Shown piece by piece: positions 47,349-55,914 of a stretch of DNA of 64,000 nt. Each line of letters begins with the position of its first letter. The first letter of the stretch is position 1. The position numbers were made by a program, and so were the translations under genes. The stretch lies in contig NZ_UAUI01000001.1 of assembly GCF_900455735.1 (NCBI RefSeq), positions 1 to 64,000 of the forward strand, written 5' to 3'. The DNA comes from Rhodococcus wratislaviensis (lineage in GTDB: Bacteria; Actinomycetota; Actinomycetes; Mycobacteriales; Mycobacteriaceae). The notes below the pieces were generated by a model, which saw nothing but the letters and a program-made list of their open reading frames with translations, ran no database searches and was not told where the DNA came from.

Positions 47349-47803
47349 CGGCGGTCGACCGTGAGGGTCAGAAAGTGGGTGGCGCAGGAGATGTACGGAT
47401 AGTAGTTGCGGATGGTTCGTTCGCACAGCGTTGTCAGATCATCATCGGTCAGCATGAGATTCCCGTCCACCGCGCGCCGTAGATCGTGGTCGATGGCAGC
47501 CTGATTCTGCGAGGTCGGAGGAATGATGATGGCGGCGCGGATCGATCCGGTGGGATCGAACTCGTATCGGTGATACAGCAGTCCACGGGGTGCCTCGCTG
47601 ACCCCGTGCCCGACCGTGTGTATCGGTGGCCCGGCGGTGAACGGCTCCGCAGGCCGCAGGTATCGGTCGATGATCCGCGACGCTTCCTCGACGGTGGGAC
47701 CGACAACGCAATAGCTGCGGGCGCGGAGGGCCTCGATCAGTTGGTCGAGGCCGCGGCGATCCAGGACGCTCGCATCGGTGTGCACGGTCGGTTGCCGATC
47801 CAT
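47345..47803 (-). pseudogene. NiFe-hydrogenase operon remnant: iron-sulfur subunit start fused to large-subunit end
   Basis: The 152-aa open frame has a good ribosome binding site (AAAGGAG) but is a chimera. Residues 1-38 (VLDRRGLDQLIEALRARSYCVVGPTV in part) resemble the N-terminus of the 4Fe-4S electron-transfer subunit. From about residue 39 it is the C-terminus of the NiFe large subunit (EAPRGLLYHRYEFD, IIPPTSQNQAAIDHDLR, IRNYYPYISCATHFL). The Ni ligand motif should be D-P-C-x2-C-x2-H; here the first Cys is Tyr (YPYISC). All genes in between are deleted. Not active as hydrogenase. Confidence 0.65.
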
Positions 47804-47835
47804 GCGCTCACTCCTTTGCCGACCCGGCGGTCAGG

Positions 47836-48123
47836 CTATTCGGTGAGGTGAACGCGGCTGTGCGTGGCCGCTTCCACATCGGCCGCGGTGAGCTCGATCA
47901 ACTGGTGGGCCAGGTCGGCCAACGCACGTGCGGTGGCCAATTCGTCCCCGATCTCGGGGATCTCGGTGTCGGCGGGATTCCGGCGGGCGAGCCCGACCCC
48001 GACGAGGGTGTGGGTGTCGCGGGTTCGGAGTCGGGCCTGTGCCCGGGTCCTGGACCCGCCTTCGTCGGCGTCGTGTTCGTCGATGACGATCTCCACGGAC
48101 CAGTTCTTCTCGGTCATGTTCAT
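47836..48123 (-). CDS. DUF1876 protein (Rv1738-like)
   Basis: The 95-aa protein starts with WSVEIVIDEHDADEGGSRTR and contains LVGVGLARRNPADTEIPEIG followed by DELATARALADLAHQLIELT, the signature of DUF1876. Rv1738 is one of the most strongly DosR-induced genes; its structure resembles ribosome hibernation factors. GGAGG lies 5 nt before ATG 48123. The gene heads the unit that continues into the hydrogenase remnants. Confidence 0.88.
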   Translation of the reverse strand: MNMTEKNWSVEIVIDEHDADEGGSRTRAQARLRTRDTHTLVGVGLARRNPADTEIPEIGDELATARALADLAHQLIELTAADVEAATHSRVHLTE

Positions 48124-48138
48124 CGGCCTCCGTTCGGT

Positions 48139-48160
48139 GTGGACACGGTGTCGTGTCCAC
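48139..48160. repeat. Inverted repeat between WS/DGAT copy 3 and the DUF1876 gene
   Basis: GTGGACAC-GGTGTC-GTGTCCAC, perfect 8-bp arms. It is likely the terminator of the WS/DGAT unit; an operator for the next gene is possible. Confidence 0.5.
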
Positions 48161-48193
48161 GATGTGGTTGTCGGGTACGTGCGTGTGCCGCGA

Positions 48194-49606
48194 TCACGAG
48201 GCCACGACCACCCTCGTATCGGTTGTCTTCGTGCACAGCGCGAGGACGACGCGAAACCCGTCCGCTATCGAATCGGTCAGGGTCGCGAGATCCGGGACGG
48301 CGTCGGTGTCGGCGTTGAGCCCGACACAGCATCGCGTGGTGTAGGACATCAAGGTCACGTTGAACGCCGATCCGAGTGTGGGACTGAACGCGTAGTAGTG
48401 CAGAATCTCCGCCCCGGCGATGAACAGTGGTACCGGAGATCCGACGACGTTCGAGGCGACGAAGTCGACGTGTTTGAGCATGTTTCCGAGTGTCGACGCC
48501 GGAAGCAGGTTCAAGGCGCCGGCGATCGTCGGTGACAGCGGAATCGCGGGCTCGTGGCGCCAGGCATGAACTGTGGCGTGCACCCGGCGCATCAACGCGG
48601 CAGGATCGTCGATGTCGGTGGGTAGTGCAAAACGTGCCAGGGTGATGCGGTTGCCTCCCACCGGGTCCGTCTCGGCACGCAGGCTGATCGGCAGCGTCAT
48701 CCGCAGTTCGCTGATCTCGGCGCCGTGCAGTCGGTGGTACTTCGCCATTCCCAGCAGGACAGCAGCCAGAAACGCGTCGTTGATCGAACCGGCACCCGCC
48801 GCGGCCGCTTGAGCGAGCGCGTCCACCGGCACGTCGAGCACCGCACAGTGACGCCGAGTGCTGCGTTTCGTCATCACCGGGGACAGTGTGGAGACCACGG
48901 GACGCGTGAGGCGCAGTGTGGAGCCGGCTAGTTCGGCTGCTTCGCGCCAGGTGGCCCTCGGAGTCCGGACCAGTCGAACACTGTTGCGGCCCAGCGCGTT
49001 CGATGCCCGGCGGGCCACATCGGTGGCCGTGTTCCGGTACCAGGAGAGGCGGCCCGGCGGAGTGGGCGATTCACCGTCCGGCGCGGCCGTCCGATGGTCG
49101 GTCCGGTCCGGCCGAGGCCCGTCATCGCGGGTGAAATCCACGATCTCCCGGGCAATCTGCATTCCACTGACACCGTCGGTGAGAGAGTGATGCACCTTCA
49201 TCACGAGGGCCGACTTGCCGTCGGGGAGTCCGTCGAGAACGGTGAACTCCCAGAGCGGACGGCGCTTGTCGAAGGCGGTCATCTCGGCGGTCCGGGCGAA
49301 GTCGAGAACCCCGTCCCATGTTCGTGGTTCGGGGAGGGTGTAGCGGCGCAGGTGCCAACTGAGATCGAAATCCGGATCGTCCGCCCACCTCGGCGGCGCC
49401 AAGCCCACCGGAGCCTCGATCGCCGTCCGCCGGAAGAGGGGAACCAGGTCGACCGCCCTGCGCATCATGTCGACGAATCGGCTCTGATCCGGACTACGAT
49501 CGAGCAGCGCAACCGCCACGATGGTCGACCGGAGGATCGGGTCCTCCTCCATCCGCCACGACATGAAGTCCGTCTGGGTCATGTAGCGCTGATTCGTCGT
49601 GCTCAC
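48194..49606 (-). CDS. WS/DGAT acyltransferase, copy 3
   Basis: The 470-aa enzyme has HHSLTDG (His 139-140), PLWEFTVLDG before it and NVVGSPVPLFIAGAEILHYYAFSP in two conserved blocks near the C-terminus. I placed the start at GTG 49606, close to the family N-terminus (MTQTDFMSWRMEED); the frame is open to 50056 because of overlap with the small genes upstream. It is the last gene after the SHOCT protein and the Met-rich ORF on the same strand. Confidence 0.88.
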   Translation of the reverse strand: MSTTNQRYMTQTDFMSWRMEEDPILRSTIVAVALLDRSPDQSRFVDMMRRAVDLVPLFRRTAIEAPVGLAPPRWADDPDFDLSWHLRRYTLPEPRTWDGVLDFARTAEMTAFDKRRPLWEFTVLDGLPDGKSALVMKVHHSLTDGVSGMQIAREIVDFTRDDGPRPDRTDHRTAAPDGESPTPPGRLSWYRNTATDVARRASNALGRNSVRLVRTPRATWREAAELAGSTLRLTRPVVSTLSPVMTKRSTRRHCAVLDVPVDALAQAAAAGAGSINDAFLAAVLLGMAKYHRLHGAEISELRMTLPISLRAETDPVGGNRITLARFALPTDIDDPAALMRRVHATVHAWRHEPAIPLSPTIAGALNLLPASTLGNMLKHVDFVASNVVGSPVPLFIAGAEILHYYAFSPTLGSAFNVTLMSYTTRCCVGLNADTDAVPDLATLTDSIADGFRVVLALCTKTTDTRVVVAS

Positions 49607-49707
49607 GTCGGTCAACTCGCTCGTCGATCGGGTCTGCGGTCGGTCTGTGTCGGTGGTCTTCGGTGTGCGCCGGGGCCCAGTCCCCTGGGGTTCCCGGTGG
49701 CCACGGT

Positions 49708-49794
49708 TCACATCGGCATCATGGGCATGGGTGGCAGAACACCCATGCTGTGCAGCCACATCATGAACATGTGGAACATCTGCATCACATCCAT
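49708..49794 (-). CDS. Methionine-rich 28-aa ORF
   Basis: A very short ORF has a perfect AAGGAGG 8 nt before ATG 49794 (5 nt before an in-frame GTG at 49797). The product has 11 Met and 2 His in 28 residues with three Pro (start MDVMQMFHMFMMWLHS, end LPPMPMMPM). It lies between the SHOCT gene and WS/DGAT copy 3 on the same strand. Possible roles are a copper-binding or membrane-surface peptide, or a translated leader; none is shown. Too short for homology from eye alone. Confidence 0.55.
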   Translation of the reverse strand: MDVMQMFHMFMMWLHSMGVLPPMPMMPM

Positions 49795-49824
49795 CACGGT
49801 CACCTCCTTCGCCGTGCGCTCGTG

Positions 49825-50079
49825 TCAGGGTGTCGTCCCGGCGCGCAGAATGGTCAGGCGACTCCGGTATTCCTGCTCGTCGATCTCTCCGCGTGCGAAC
49901 CGCTCGGCAAGGACCGCCTCGGCACTGCGAAGCGGCGGCGCCCCACCGGGCGGTGCCGGGAACGGGTGACTCATATAACGGACCAGCAGGATGATTCCCA
50001 CGATCAGCAGCCCCCAGAACAGCGCCATACCGGCGAACATCAGTGCATACCCCCAACCGCCGAAATCGTCGTCGTACAT
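49825..50079 (-). CDS. SHOCT-domain small membrane protein
   Basis: The 84-aa protein has one membrane helix (GYALMFAGMALFWGLLIVGI) followed by a C-terminal SHOCT motif (AEAVLAERFARGEIDEQEYRSRL). SHOCT segments mediate oligomerisation and occur in small membrane proteins of unknown job. The start is ATG 50079 or the adjacent GTG 50082, with AGGAGG about 8-10 nt upstream. It is first of a unit with the Met-rich ORF and WS/DGAT copy 3, behind a DevR-like site at 50170. Confidence 0.8.
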   Translation of the reverse strand: MYDDDFGGWGYALMFAGMALFWGLLIVGIILLVRYMSHPFPAPPGGAPPLRSAEAVLAERFARGEIDEQEYRSRLTILRAGTTP

Positions 50080-50169
50080 CACGGGGCGGCCTCCTACTGT
50101 GCTTTCGGCGGTGTGTCCCGGTGGGTCCGCCGTATTACCAGTGTCCAACCGTGCGAGGGGTCGTTCACA

Positions 50170-50183
50170 GGGTCTTTCGGCCG
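50170..50183 (-). promoter_or_regulatory. DevR-box-like site upstream of the SHOCT gene
   Basis: GGGTC-TTTC-GGCCG, 88-91 nt before the SHOCT start. It resembles the 45969 site at 12 of 14 positions. Confidence 0.5.
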
Positions 50184-50299
50184 TTTCCGGTGGTTTACCC
50201 CGAAGGAATCAGTGCACCGTATCCAGTGTTGTATACAAGCGATGGTGGTGGCATCGGGCGACCGCCGAGAGATAGAAGACCTGCACCAAGCTGGGCGCG

Positions 50300-51178
50300 C
50301 AGGCGGAATCGCTCGCCCGGCGGCAGATCGTGATCGGGCAGGCGACGTGATGGAGCAAATTCTGACTGGTCGATCCCAGAAACGCTCCGGCCAGGCGGTG
50401 GTGGCCGTGGCTGCCGACGACGACGAGTTCTGCGTCGCAAGCGTATTCGAGGATCAGCTGCCGGACCGGCCTGTTCGATGACGGTCGTCAGGTGTAGATC
50501 CGGGCACTTCTCGCGCCAGCCAACGAGATTTTCCGCCATCAGAACGGAGTGTTCTTCCTCGACGACGGCCCAGTTCACCATCGTCCGGACGGCAGGGCGC
50601 TCGGAAATGTCCCCGGCACCCCAGCCGTGCACCGCGAGGAGCGGGACCTCGAAGAACGTTGCGAACTCGACAGCCGTGGCGAATGGCGAGTGAGCTCAGG
50701 TCACTCCCGTCGACGCCGACGACGACAGGACGGTGGTCGGGCACCGAGGGCGTGGCCTCCGATCGGAACACGGTGACCGGGCAGTGCGCACGGTTGACCA
50801 CCTGCAGGACCGTGGAGCCGGTGAGGAGCGATTCCAGTGCACCCGCACCGGTGGATCCCACCACCACTATCTCCGCGTGCGCGCTCGAGCCTGCGAGTGC
50901 CGGCCCCGCAGGGCCGGGATGGGTGCTGCACGACACGGTGATGTCGGGGAAGGCGCTCTTCACGCGTCGTTCGGCCCGATCCAGGATCTTCCTCGGCGAA
51001 CTCGTTCTGGAAGAGGAGAGCGGCTTCGCTGTAGTGGTATCCCGGACTCGGCAGGACGTGAGCCAGTCGCAGTGGCACAGACTTCCGCCGAGCGACCGCG
51101 CCCACACCGCGGCTCGCATCGCTCTTTCCGACCGCCGACACCGACGACGATGGACCGATGCTGCGCGAGAACGCTCAC
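50300..51178 (-). pseudogene. Tandem universal stress protein with several frameshifts
   Basis: GTG 51178 (GGAGG about 10 nt upstream) begins SVLAQHRSIVVGVGG. The USP sequence then jumps between frames: ALRAAVWARSL-like, VPLRLAHVLPSPGYHYSEAA, AFPDITVSCSTHPGPAG with IVVVGSTGAGALESLLTGST, VVVGVDGSDLSSLAI, VHGWGAGDISERPAVRTM with LMAENLVGWREKCPDLHL, and VVVGSHGHHRLAGAFLGSTS. Both USP domains are recognisable, but at least four frame changes are needed, so this is a true pseudogene rather than a single base error. Confidence 0.8.
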
Positions 51179-51231
51179 ACGCCTCAACCTCCGGTCACCG
51201 TCACGGTCGCAGATACGGCAACGGCGTCGGT

Positions 51232-51246
51232 AGGGGCATAGGTCAT
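51232..51246 (-). promoter_or_regulatory. DevR-box-like site upstream of the USP pseudogene
   Basis: Minus strand ATGACCTATGCCCCT, 53 nt before the start at 51178; a relic control site for the decayed gene. Confidence 0.5.
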
Positions 51247-51282
51247 CTGGCTGCAACGCGGCGGGGCCCGACGCCTATGCAC

Positions 51283-51315
51283 GGGGCATAGTCCCAGAAA
51301 GTGACGGTAGACCCT
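51283..51315 (+). promoter_or_regulatory. Two DevR-like half-conserved sites before the 51374 ORF
   Basis: GGGGC-ATA-GTCCC (51283-51295) and GTGACGGTAGACCCT (51301-51315). The second fits the plus-strand consensus seen at 45996 and 56750 except at two positions and lies 58 nt before ATG 51374. Confidence 0.4.
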
Positions 51316-51373
51316 ACTCGGTGGACGACATCGTTGGTTGAATCCGAAGTGACACGACACCTCGGAGTTCGCC

Positions 51374-51538
51374 ATGAATCCCCCACCCCACCATCGTCGA
51401 CAGGGAAATCGGTCGGCGATGAGACAGGCGCAGCCGCCCGTGCCGGACACGGAGGAAGACCGAGTCGATTGGCCCGATCCGAGCCCGCTGGCCGACTGGT
51501 GGGCGCGTGTGATGTTCGGTGCACACCCATCGACGTGA
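51374..51538 (+). CDS. Possible small protein, 54 aa, unknown
   Basis: ATG 51374 has GGAG 8 nt upstream (CGGAGTTCGCC) and lies at the usual distance from a DevR-like site. The first 15 residues are basic/His-rich; the rest (VPDTEEDRVDWPDPSPLADW then WARVMFGAHPST) has normal high-GC third positions. I recognise no family. It could be a remnant like others in this island. Confidence 0.35.
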   Translation: MNPPPHHRRQGNRSAMRQAQPPVPDTEEDRVDWPDPSPLADWWARVMFGAHPST

Positions 51539-51606
51539 ACCGTCGGCCGGAACATGCTCGGGCACAGATCGCGGCGCCGAGCCCACCAACCATAGAAGGA
51601 GTCGAC

Positions 51607-52140
51607 ATGCGAACACTCGTGGTCTACGAATCGATGTTCGGAAACACCCGGCACGTGGCCGAGGCGATCGCCCGAGGTCTCGAGTCCGCGGGAACCGTCA
51701 CAGCGGTCCCGGTCGCCCGAGCCGGTGACGAAGACCTGTCCGGCTACGATCTCGTGATGGTCGGCGGTCCGACGCATGTCCACGGGATGAGTCGCGAGTC
51801 GACCCGTCACGGGGCAGCCGTGACAGCCCACAAACCGGACAGCACTGTGGCACTGGAACCTGACGCGGAAAGCGAAGGCCTCCGCGAGTGGCTCGACGGG
51901 CTCCCCCCGACTCACGGGAAGGCGGTGGCGTTCGACACTCGCGCCAACGGCCCAGCCCTCCTGACCGGCCGAGCATCGAAAGGTATCTGCCGAAAGCTGC
52001 GCCGGCGCGGGTTCGATCTCGTAGCCGAGTCGGAAAGTTTCCTCGTCGACAAGGAATCGCGGCTCGAGGAAGGTGAGGAGATCCGCGCCGAGCAGTGGGG
52101 TCGGGCACTCGCCCAGCAGGTCACTTCCCCTCGCGCGTAA
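51607..52140 (+). CDS. Flavodoxin-domain protein
   Basis: The 177-aa protein begins with the flavodoxin phosphate-binding loop VVYESMFGNTRHVAEAIARG (S/T-x-F/T-G-N-T) and has VMVGGPTHVHGMS for the isoalloxazine region. It should carry FMN and move electrons at low potential in the cytosol. AAGGAG lies 7 nt upstream of ATG 51607. It is 72 nt upstream of the OtsB1-GH65 gene. A link to the Acg-like flavoproteins or KAS-type enzymes nearby is speculation. Confidence 0.85.
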   Translation: MRTLVVYESMFGNTRHVAEAIARGLESAGTVTAVPVARAGDEDLSGYDLVMVGGPTHVHGMSRESTRHGAAVTAHKPDSTVALEPDAESEGLREWLDGLPPTHGKAVAFDTRANGPALLTGRASKGICRKLRRRGFDLVAESESFLVDKESRLEEGEEIRAEQWGRALAQQVTSPRA

Positions 52141-52212
52141 CACATCCCACGTCGCCCGGGCTCGTTATCGGCTCGTGACTGCGACCGCGTTCGCCACCCG
52201 GAAGCTGAGCCC

Positions 52213-55200
52213 ATGTCACGATCTGCGATCGATCTGCGACGGCACGATGCGGTGATCTTCGACCTCGACGTCGTGATGGCCGAGTCCGCGCGGACCGACA
52301 CCACGAGAGCACTCGTCCGTCAGTTGCAGAGTCGCGGGGTGGCGACGGCGGTCTTCTCGACCGATCGCGACGTTCGACCGGTGCTCGACGCCGCAAGAAT
52401 CGCCGACGTGTTTCCCGTTCGCGTCGACGGCGCGTCGCCGGTCGAGGCCGCCGACCGACTCGGGGCACGTCCGGGCGGTGCGGTGGTCGTCACGGCCTCC
52501 GCAGAAGCGGCAGCCGCGGCCAGGCGGGGCGGCTTCGCACTCGTCATCGGGGTCGGTCACGACCGCCGCGCGGCCGACTTGGAAAGATGCGGAGCAGATA
52601 TCGTCGTCGCCGACCCCTCCGAGATCCAGTTCCGTGCAGGCGATCTCCGGCTGTCCGAGATTCCGGACGCTTTGACGTCTCGGCACGAAGTTACCGCCCT
52701 CCTCCGGGTCCGCAGGCCCGCAGTGTTTCTCGACTTCGACGGCACACTCGCGAACATCGTGTCCGATCCGTCGGCGGCCGTCCTTGTCGACGGTGTGGCC
52801 GACAAGTTGGCGAGGTTGACACGCGAGTGCCCAGTGGCGGTGATCAGCGGACGCGACCTCGCGGACGTGCAGGCACGGGTCGGCATGGCGGAGCTCTGGT
52901 ATGCGGGCAGCCACGGGTTCGAACTGGCCGGACCGCAGGGGCAGTACTACCAGAATCCTGACGCTCTCGCCGCGGTACCAACGCTGCATTACGCCACCCG
53001 CGCCCTCACCGACCGCCTCCGTGACGTGCTGGGCGTGTTGATCGAGCCCAAGAAGTACACCGTCGCCGTGCACTATCGCAACGTTGCAGTCGACCGGATA
53101 GACGAGGTCGTTGCCACGGTCCGTGATGTTGCCACCTCCGGGGAGGTCCGCCTGCGAGTCACCGGGGGTCGCAAGGTCGTCGAACTCCGTCCCGACGTCG
53201 ATTGGGACAAGGGACGCGCACTGAACTGGGTCCTCGAGCACATCCACGACGCGAAGTCCCTACTTCCGATCTACGTCGGCGACGACCTCACCGATGAGGA
53301 CGCATTCGACGCCGTGACGGCGAACGGGGTGGGGATCGTCGTCCGCAGCAGTGAGGTCGGGGATCGACGGTCGGCAGCACGCTTCGCCGTGAACGGTCCG
53401 GTTCAGGTCCGCGAACTGCTGCAGCGTCTGGCGGATCTTCTCGGCCGCGACCCCGAAACCGCATCCGCGGCCGATGCATGGATGCTGTTCTTCGACGGCT
53501 ACGAACCCGCGACCGAGAAGTTACGGGAGGCCATCTGCACTCTGGGGAACGGCTACTTCGCGACTCGCGGGTGCGCACCCGAAGCAACCGCCGGCCCCGT
53601 CCACTACCCGGGCACGTATCTCGCGGGCGTGTACAACCGCCTGCGCGATGAGCGTGCCGGGAGGGAGATCGTGAACGAAAGCATGGTGAATGCGCCGAAC
53701 TGGCTGACGACGACCTTTCGTATCGAGGGTGGGCCGTGGTTCGACGTCGACGCCGTCGACCTTCTCGAGTACCGCCAATACCTCGATCTGCGTCGCGCCG
53801 TGCTCACCCGCCGGTTTCGGTACCGCGACGACGCCGGGCGAGCGACGTCGGTCATCCAGCGGAGATTCGTCGCCATGCACCTCCCCCACGTCTGCGCGCT
53901 GCAGACGACGATCATCGCGGAGAACTGGTCGGGATCGTTCGAATTGCGTTCGGCCCTGGATGGTTCGGTCCGCAATACCCTCGTCGAGCGGTACCGTGAT
54001 CTCGCCGCCGATCATCTTGTGCTACTCCATTCAGGCGCGCTGTCGGCAGACTCTGTCCTGCTGGCGATGCAGACCAATCAATCGCGCATACCAGTGGCCA
54101 TGGCGGCACGAACCACGCTGTCGCCCCGCGACCGACACCGCACGTCCACCTACCGTCTGCTCGACCGCGACGGCCGCATCGGCCATGACATCACGGTCGA
54201 CCTCACCGAGGGTGAGTCCGTGACGTTCGAGAAGATGGTGACAGTATTCACGGGGCGCGATCACGCGCTGTCCGAGCCGGCCGCGGAAGCGGCACGCTGG
54301 GTGCCGTCGATCGGCGGGTTCGAGGAAGTGCTGGACGGTCACGTGCTGGCCTGGGGGCACCTCTGGGACCGTATCGGCATCACCCTCGGCGATTACCAGG
54401 ACGCCCTGCGCATCGCCCGGCTTCATCAGATGCAACTCCTGCAGACGGTGTCGCCGAACACCGCCGACCTCGACGTCGGGGTGCCGGCCCGGGGTCTGCA
54501 CGGCGAGGCCTATCGGGGCCACGTCTTCTGGGACGAGTTGTTCGTCTTCCCGGTCCTGAACCTGCGGGTGCCGACTCTGACCCGGTCGTTGCTGCGCTAC
54601 CGGTACCGTCGCTTGCCGGAGGCCCGCCGGGCCGCGCGGGCGGCCGGTTATCGTGGCGCGATGTTCCCGTGGCAGTCGGGCAGCGACGGCCGGGAGGAAA
54701 GCCAGCAAGTGCATCTCAACCCGCGGTCCGGTCGCTGGCTCCCGGACCCGAGTTGGCGCCAACACCACATCGGCATCGCGATCGCCTACAACGTGTGGCA
54801 CTACTACCAGGTCACCGGGGACCTGGAGTTTCTCAGTGATTTCGGCGCCGAGATGCTGGTGGAGATAGCCCGCTTCTTCGCCGGCCTCGCCTCCTACGAA
54901 GGGCCCCGGGGTCGCTACACGATCCGCGGTGTCATGGGACCGGACGAGTTTCATTCCGGCTACCCCGAGGCTCCGCACGAGGGAGTCGACAACAACGCGT
55001 ATACCAACGTCATGGCCGTGTGGGTGATCCTCCGGGCGAGAGAGGCGCTCGAGGCGATACCGGCCCCCGACCGGTCCGATCTCGTCGACTCTCTGAGCTT
55101 GGATGCCCACGAGATGGCCCGGTGGGCGGACGTGAGCCGCCGCATGTTCGTGCCGTTCCACGATCGGGTCATCAGTCAGTTCGAGGGCTACGAGGCGCTG

Positions 55201-55854
55201 GCGGAACTGGACTGGGCCGGTTACCGGGAGCGGTACGTCGACATTCAACGGCTCGACCGCATCCTCGAGGCGGAGGGAGACGACGTCAACCGGTACCGGG
55301 CCTCGAAACAGGCCGACGTGCTGATGCTGTTCTATCTGCTGTCCGCCGACGAACTGCGAGATCTGTTCGAGCGACTCGGATATCAGCTCGAACCGGAGGC
55401 GATACCGCGCACCATCGACTACTACATCGCCCGGACCTCTCACGGTTCGACGCTCAGCGCGGTCGTGCATTCCTGGGTGCTGGCCCGCGCCAATCGTGAC
55501 AAGGCCATGGAATTCTTCGAAAAGGTGCTTGCGTCCGACATCACGGACATCCAGGGGGGCACGACCTCCGAGGGGATCCACTTGGCGGCCATGGCGGGAA
55601 GTATCGACTTACTCCAGCGCTGTTTCACCGGACTCGAAACTCGCGGTGATCGACTCGTTTTCGGCCCGGAATGGCCGAAAACGCTCGGTGCGCTCGAATT
55701 TCCGATCGTCTATCGCGGGCACCAGTTGTGGCTGACGATCAGCGGTCGACGCGTTCAGGTCAGCGCCGGCGCCGGGAATCAACGCGCGATCGAGATCTCG
55801 TGTCGTGACCAGGTCGTCCGACTGGAGCCGGGGTGCACGGTCAGTCTGGGCTAG
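52213..55854 (+). CDS. otsB1: OtsB1-like trehalose-phosphatase and GH65 glycoside phosphorylase fusion
   Basis: The 1213-aa protein has three parts. Residues 10-160 are a degenerate HAD unit (AVIFDLDVVMAES). Residues 165-420 are a trehalose-6-phosphate phosphatase: nucleophile motif VFLDFDGTLAN, then VISGRDLADV and GDDLTDEDAFDAV. Residues 425-1205 are a GH65 enzyme: GYRGHVFWDELF-like RGHVFWDELFVFP (about 770), catalytic acid in GVMGPDEFHSGY (about 910), then SHGSTLS. GH65 enzymes phosphorolyse or hydrolyse trehalose and related alpha-glucobioses. Rv2006 (otsB1) has the same layout and belongs to the DosR regulon. The fusion could dephosphorylate trehalose-6-P and cleave the product. Whether each domain is active is untested. 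Confidence 0.88.
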   Translation: MSRSAIDLRRHDAVIFDLDVVMAESARTDTTRALVRQLQSRGVATAVFSTDRDVRPVLDAARIADVFPVRVDGASPVEAADRLGARPGGAVVVTASAEAAAAARRGGFALVIGVGHDRRAADLERCGADIVVADPSEIQFRAGDLRLSEIPDALTSRHEVTALLRVRRPAVFLDFDGTLANIVSDPSAAVLVDGVADKLARLTRECPVAVISGRDLADVQARVGMAELWYAGSHGFELAGPQGQYYQNPDALAAVPTLHYATRALTDRLRDVLGVLIEPKKYTVAVHYRNVAVDRIDEVVATVRDVATSGEVRLRVTGGRKVVELRPDVDWDKGRALNWVLEHIHDAKSLLPIYVGDDLTDEDAFDAVTANGVGIVVRSSEVGDRRSAARFAVNGPVQVRELLQRLADLLGRDPETASAADAWMLFFDGYEPATEKLREAICTLGNGYFATRGCAPEATAGPVHYPGTYLAGVYNRLRDERAGREIVNESMVNAPNWLTTTFRIEGGPWFDVDAVDLLEYRQYLDLRRAVLTRRFRYRDDAGRATSVIQRRFVAMHLPHVCALQTTIIAENWSGSFELRSALDGSVRNTLVERYRDLAADHLVLLHSGALSADSVLLAMQTNQSRIPVAMAARTTLSPRDRHRTSTYRLLDRDGRIGHDITVDLTEGESVTFEKMVTVFTGRDHALSEPAAEAARWVPSIGGFEEVLDGHVLAWGHLWDRIGITLGDYQDALRIARLHQMQLLQTVSPNTADLDVGVPARGLHGEAYRGHVFWDELFVFPVLNLRVPTLTRSLLRYRYRRLPEARRAARAAGYRGAMFPWQSGSDGREESQQVHLNPRSGRWLPDPSWRQHHIGIAIAYNVWHYYQVTGDLEFLSDFGAEMLVEIARFFAGLASYEGPRGRYTIRGVMGPDEFHSGYPEAPHEGVDNNAYTNVMAVWVILRAREALEAIPAPDRSDLVDSLSLDAHEMARWADVSRRMFVPFHDRVISQFEGYEALAELDWAGYRERYVDIQRLDRILEAEGDDVNRYRASKQADVLMLFYLLSADELRDLFERLGYQLEPEAIPRTIDYYIARTSHGSTLSAVVHSWVLARANRDKAMEFFEKVLASDITDIQGGTTSEGIHLAAMAGSIDLLQRCFTGLETRGDRLVFGPEWPKTLGALEFPIVYRGHQLWLTISGRRVQVSAGAGNQRAIEISCRDQVVRLEPGCTVSLG

Positions 55855-55914
55855 AAGTCAGGCTGTGCTGGACACCGTCGGCGCCGCCGTCCCACGACCA
55901 GCGCATCGGTGCTG

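Noticed and set aside
54031..55581. 516-codon antisense frame opposite otsB1
   Set aside because: Shadow of the GH65 domain; no motif, no ribosome binding site.
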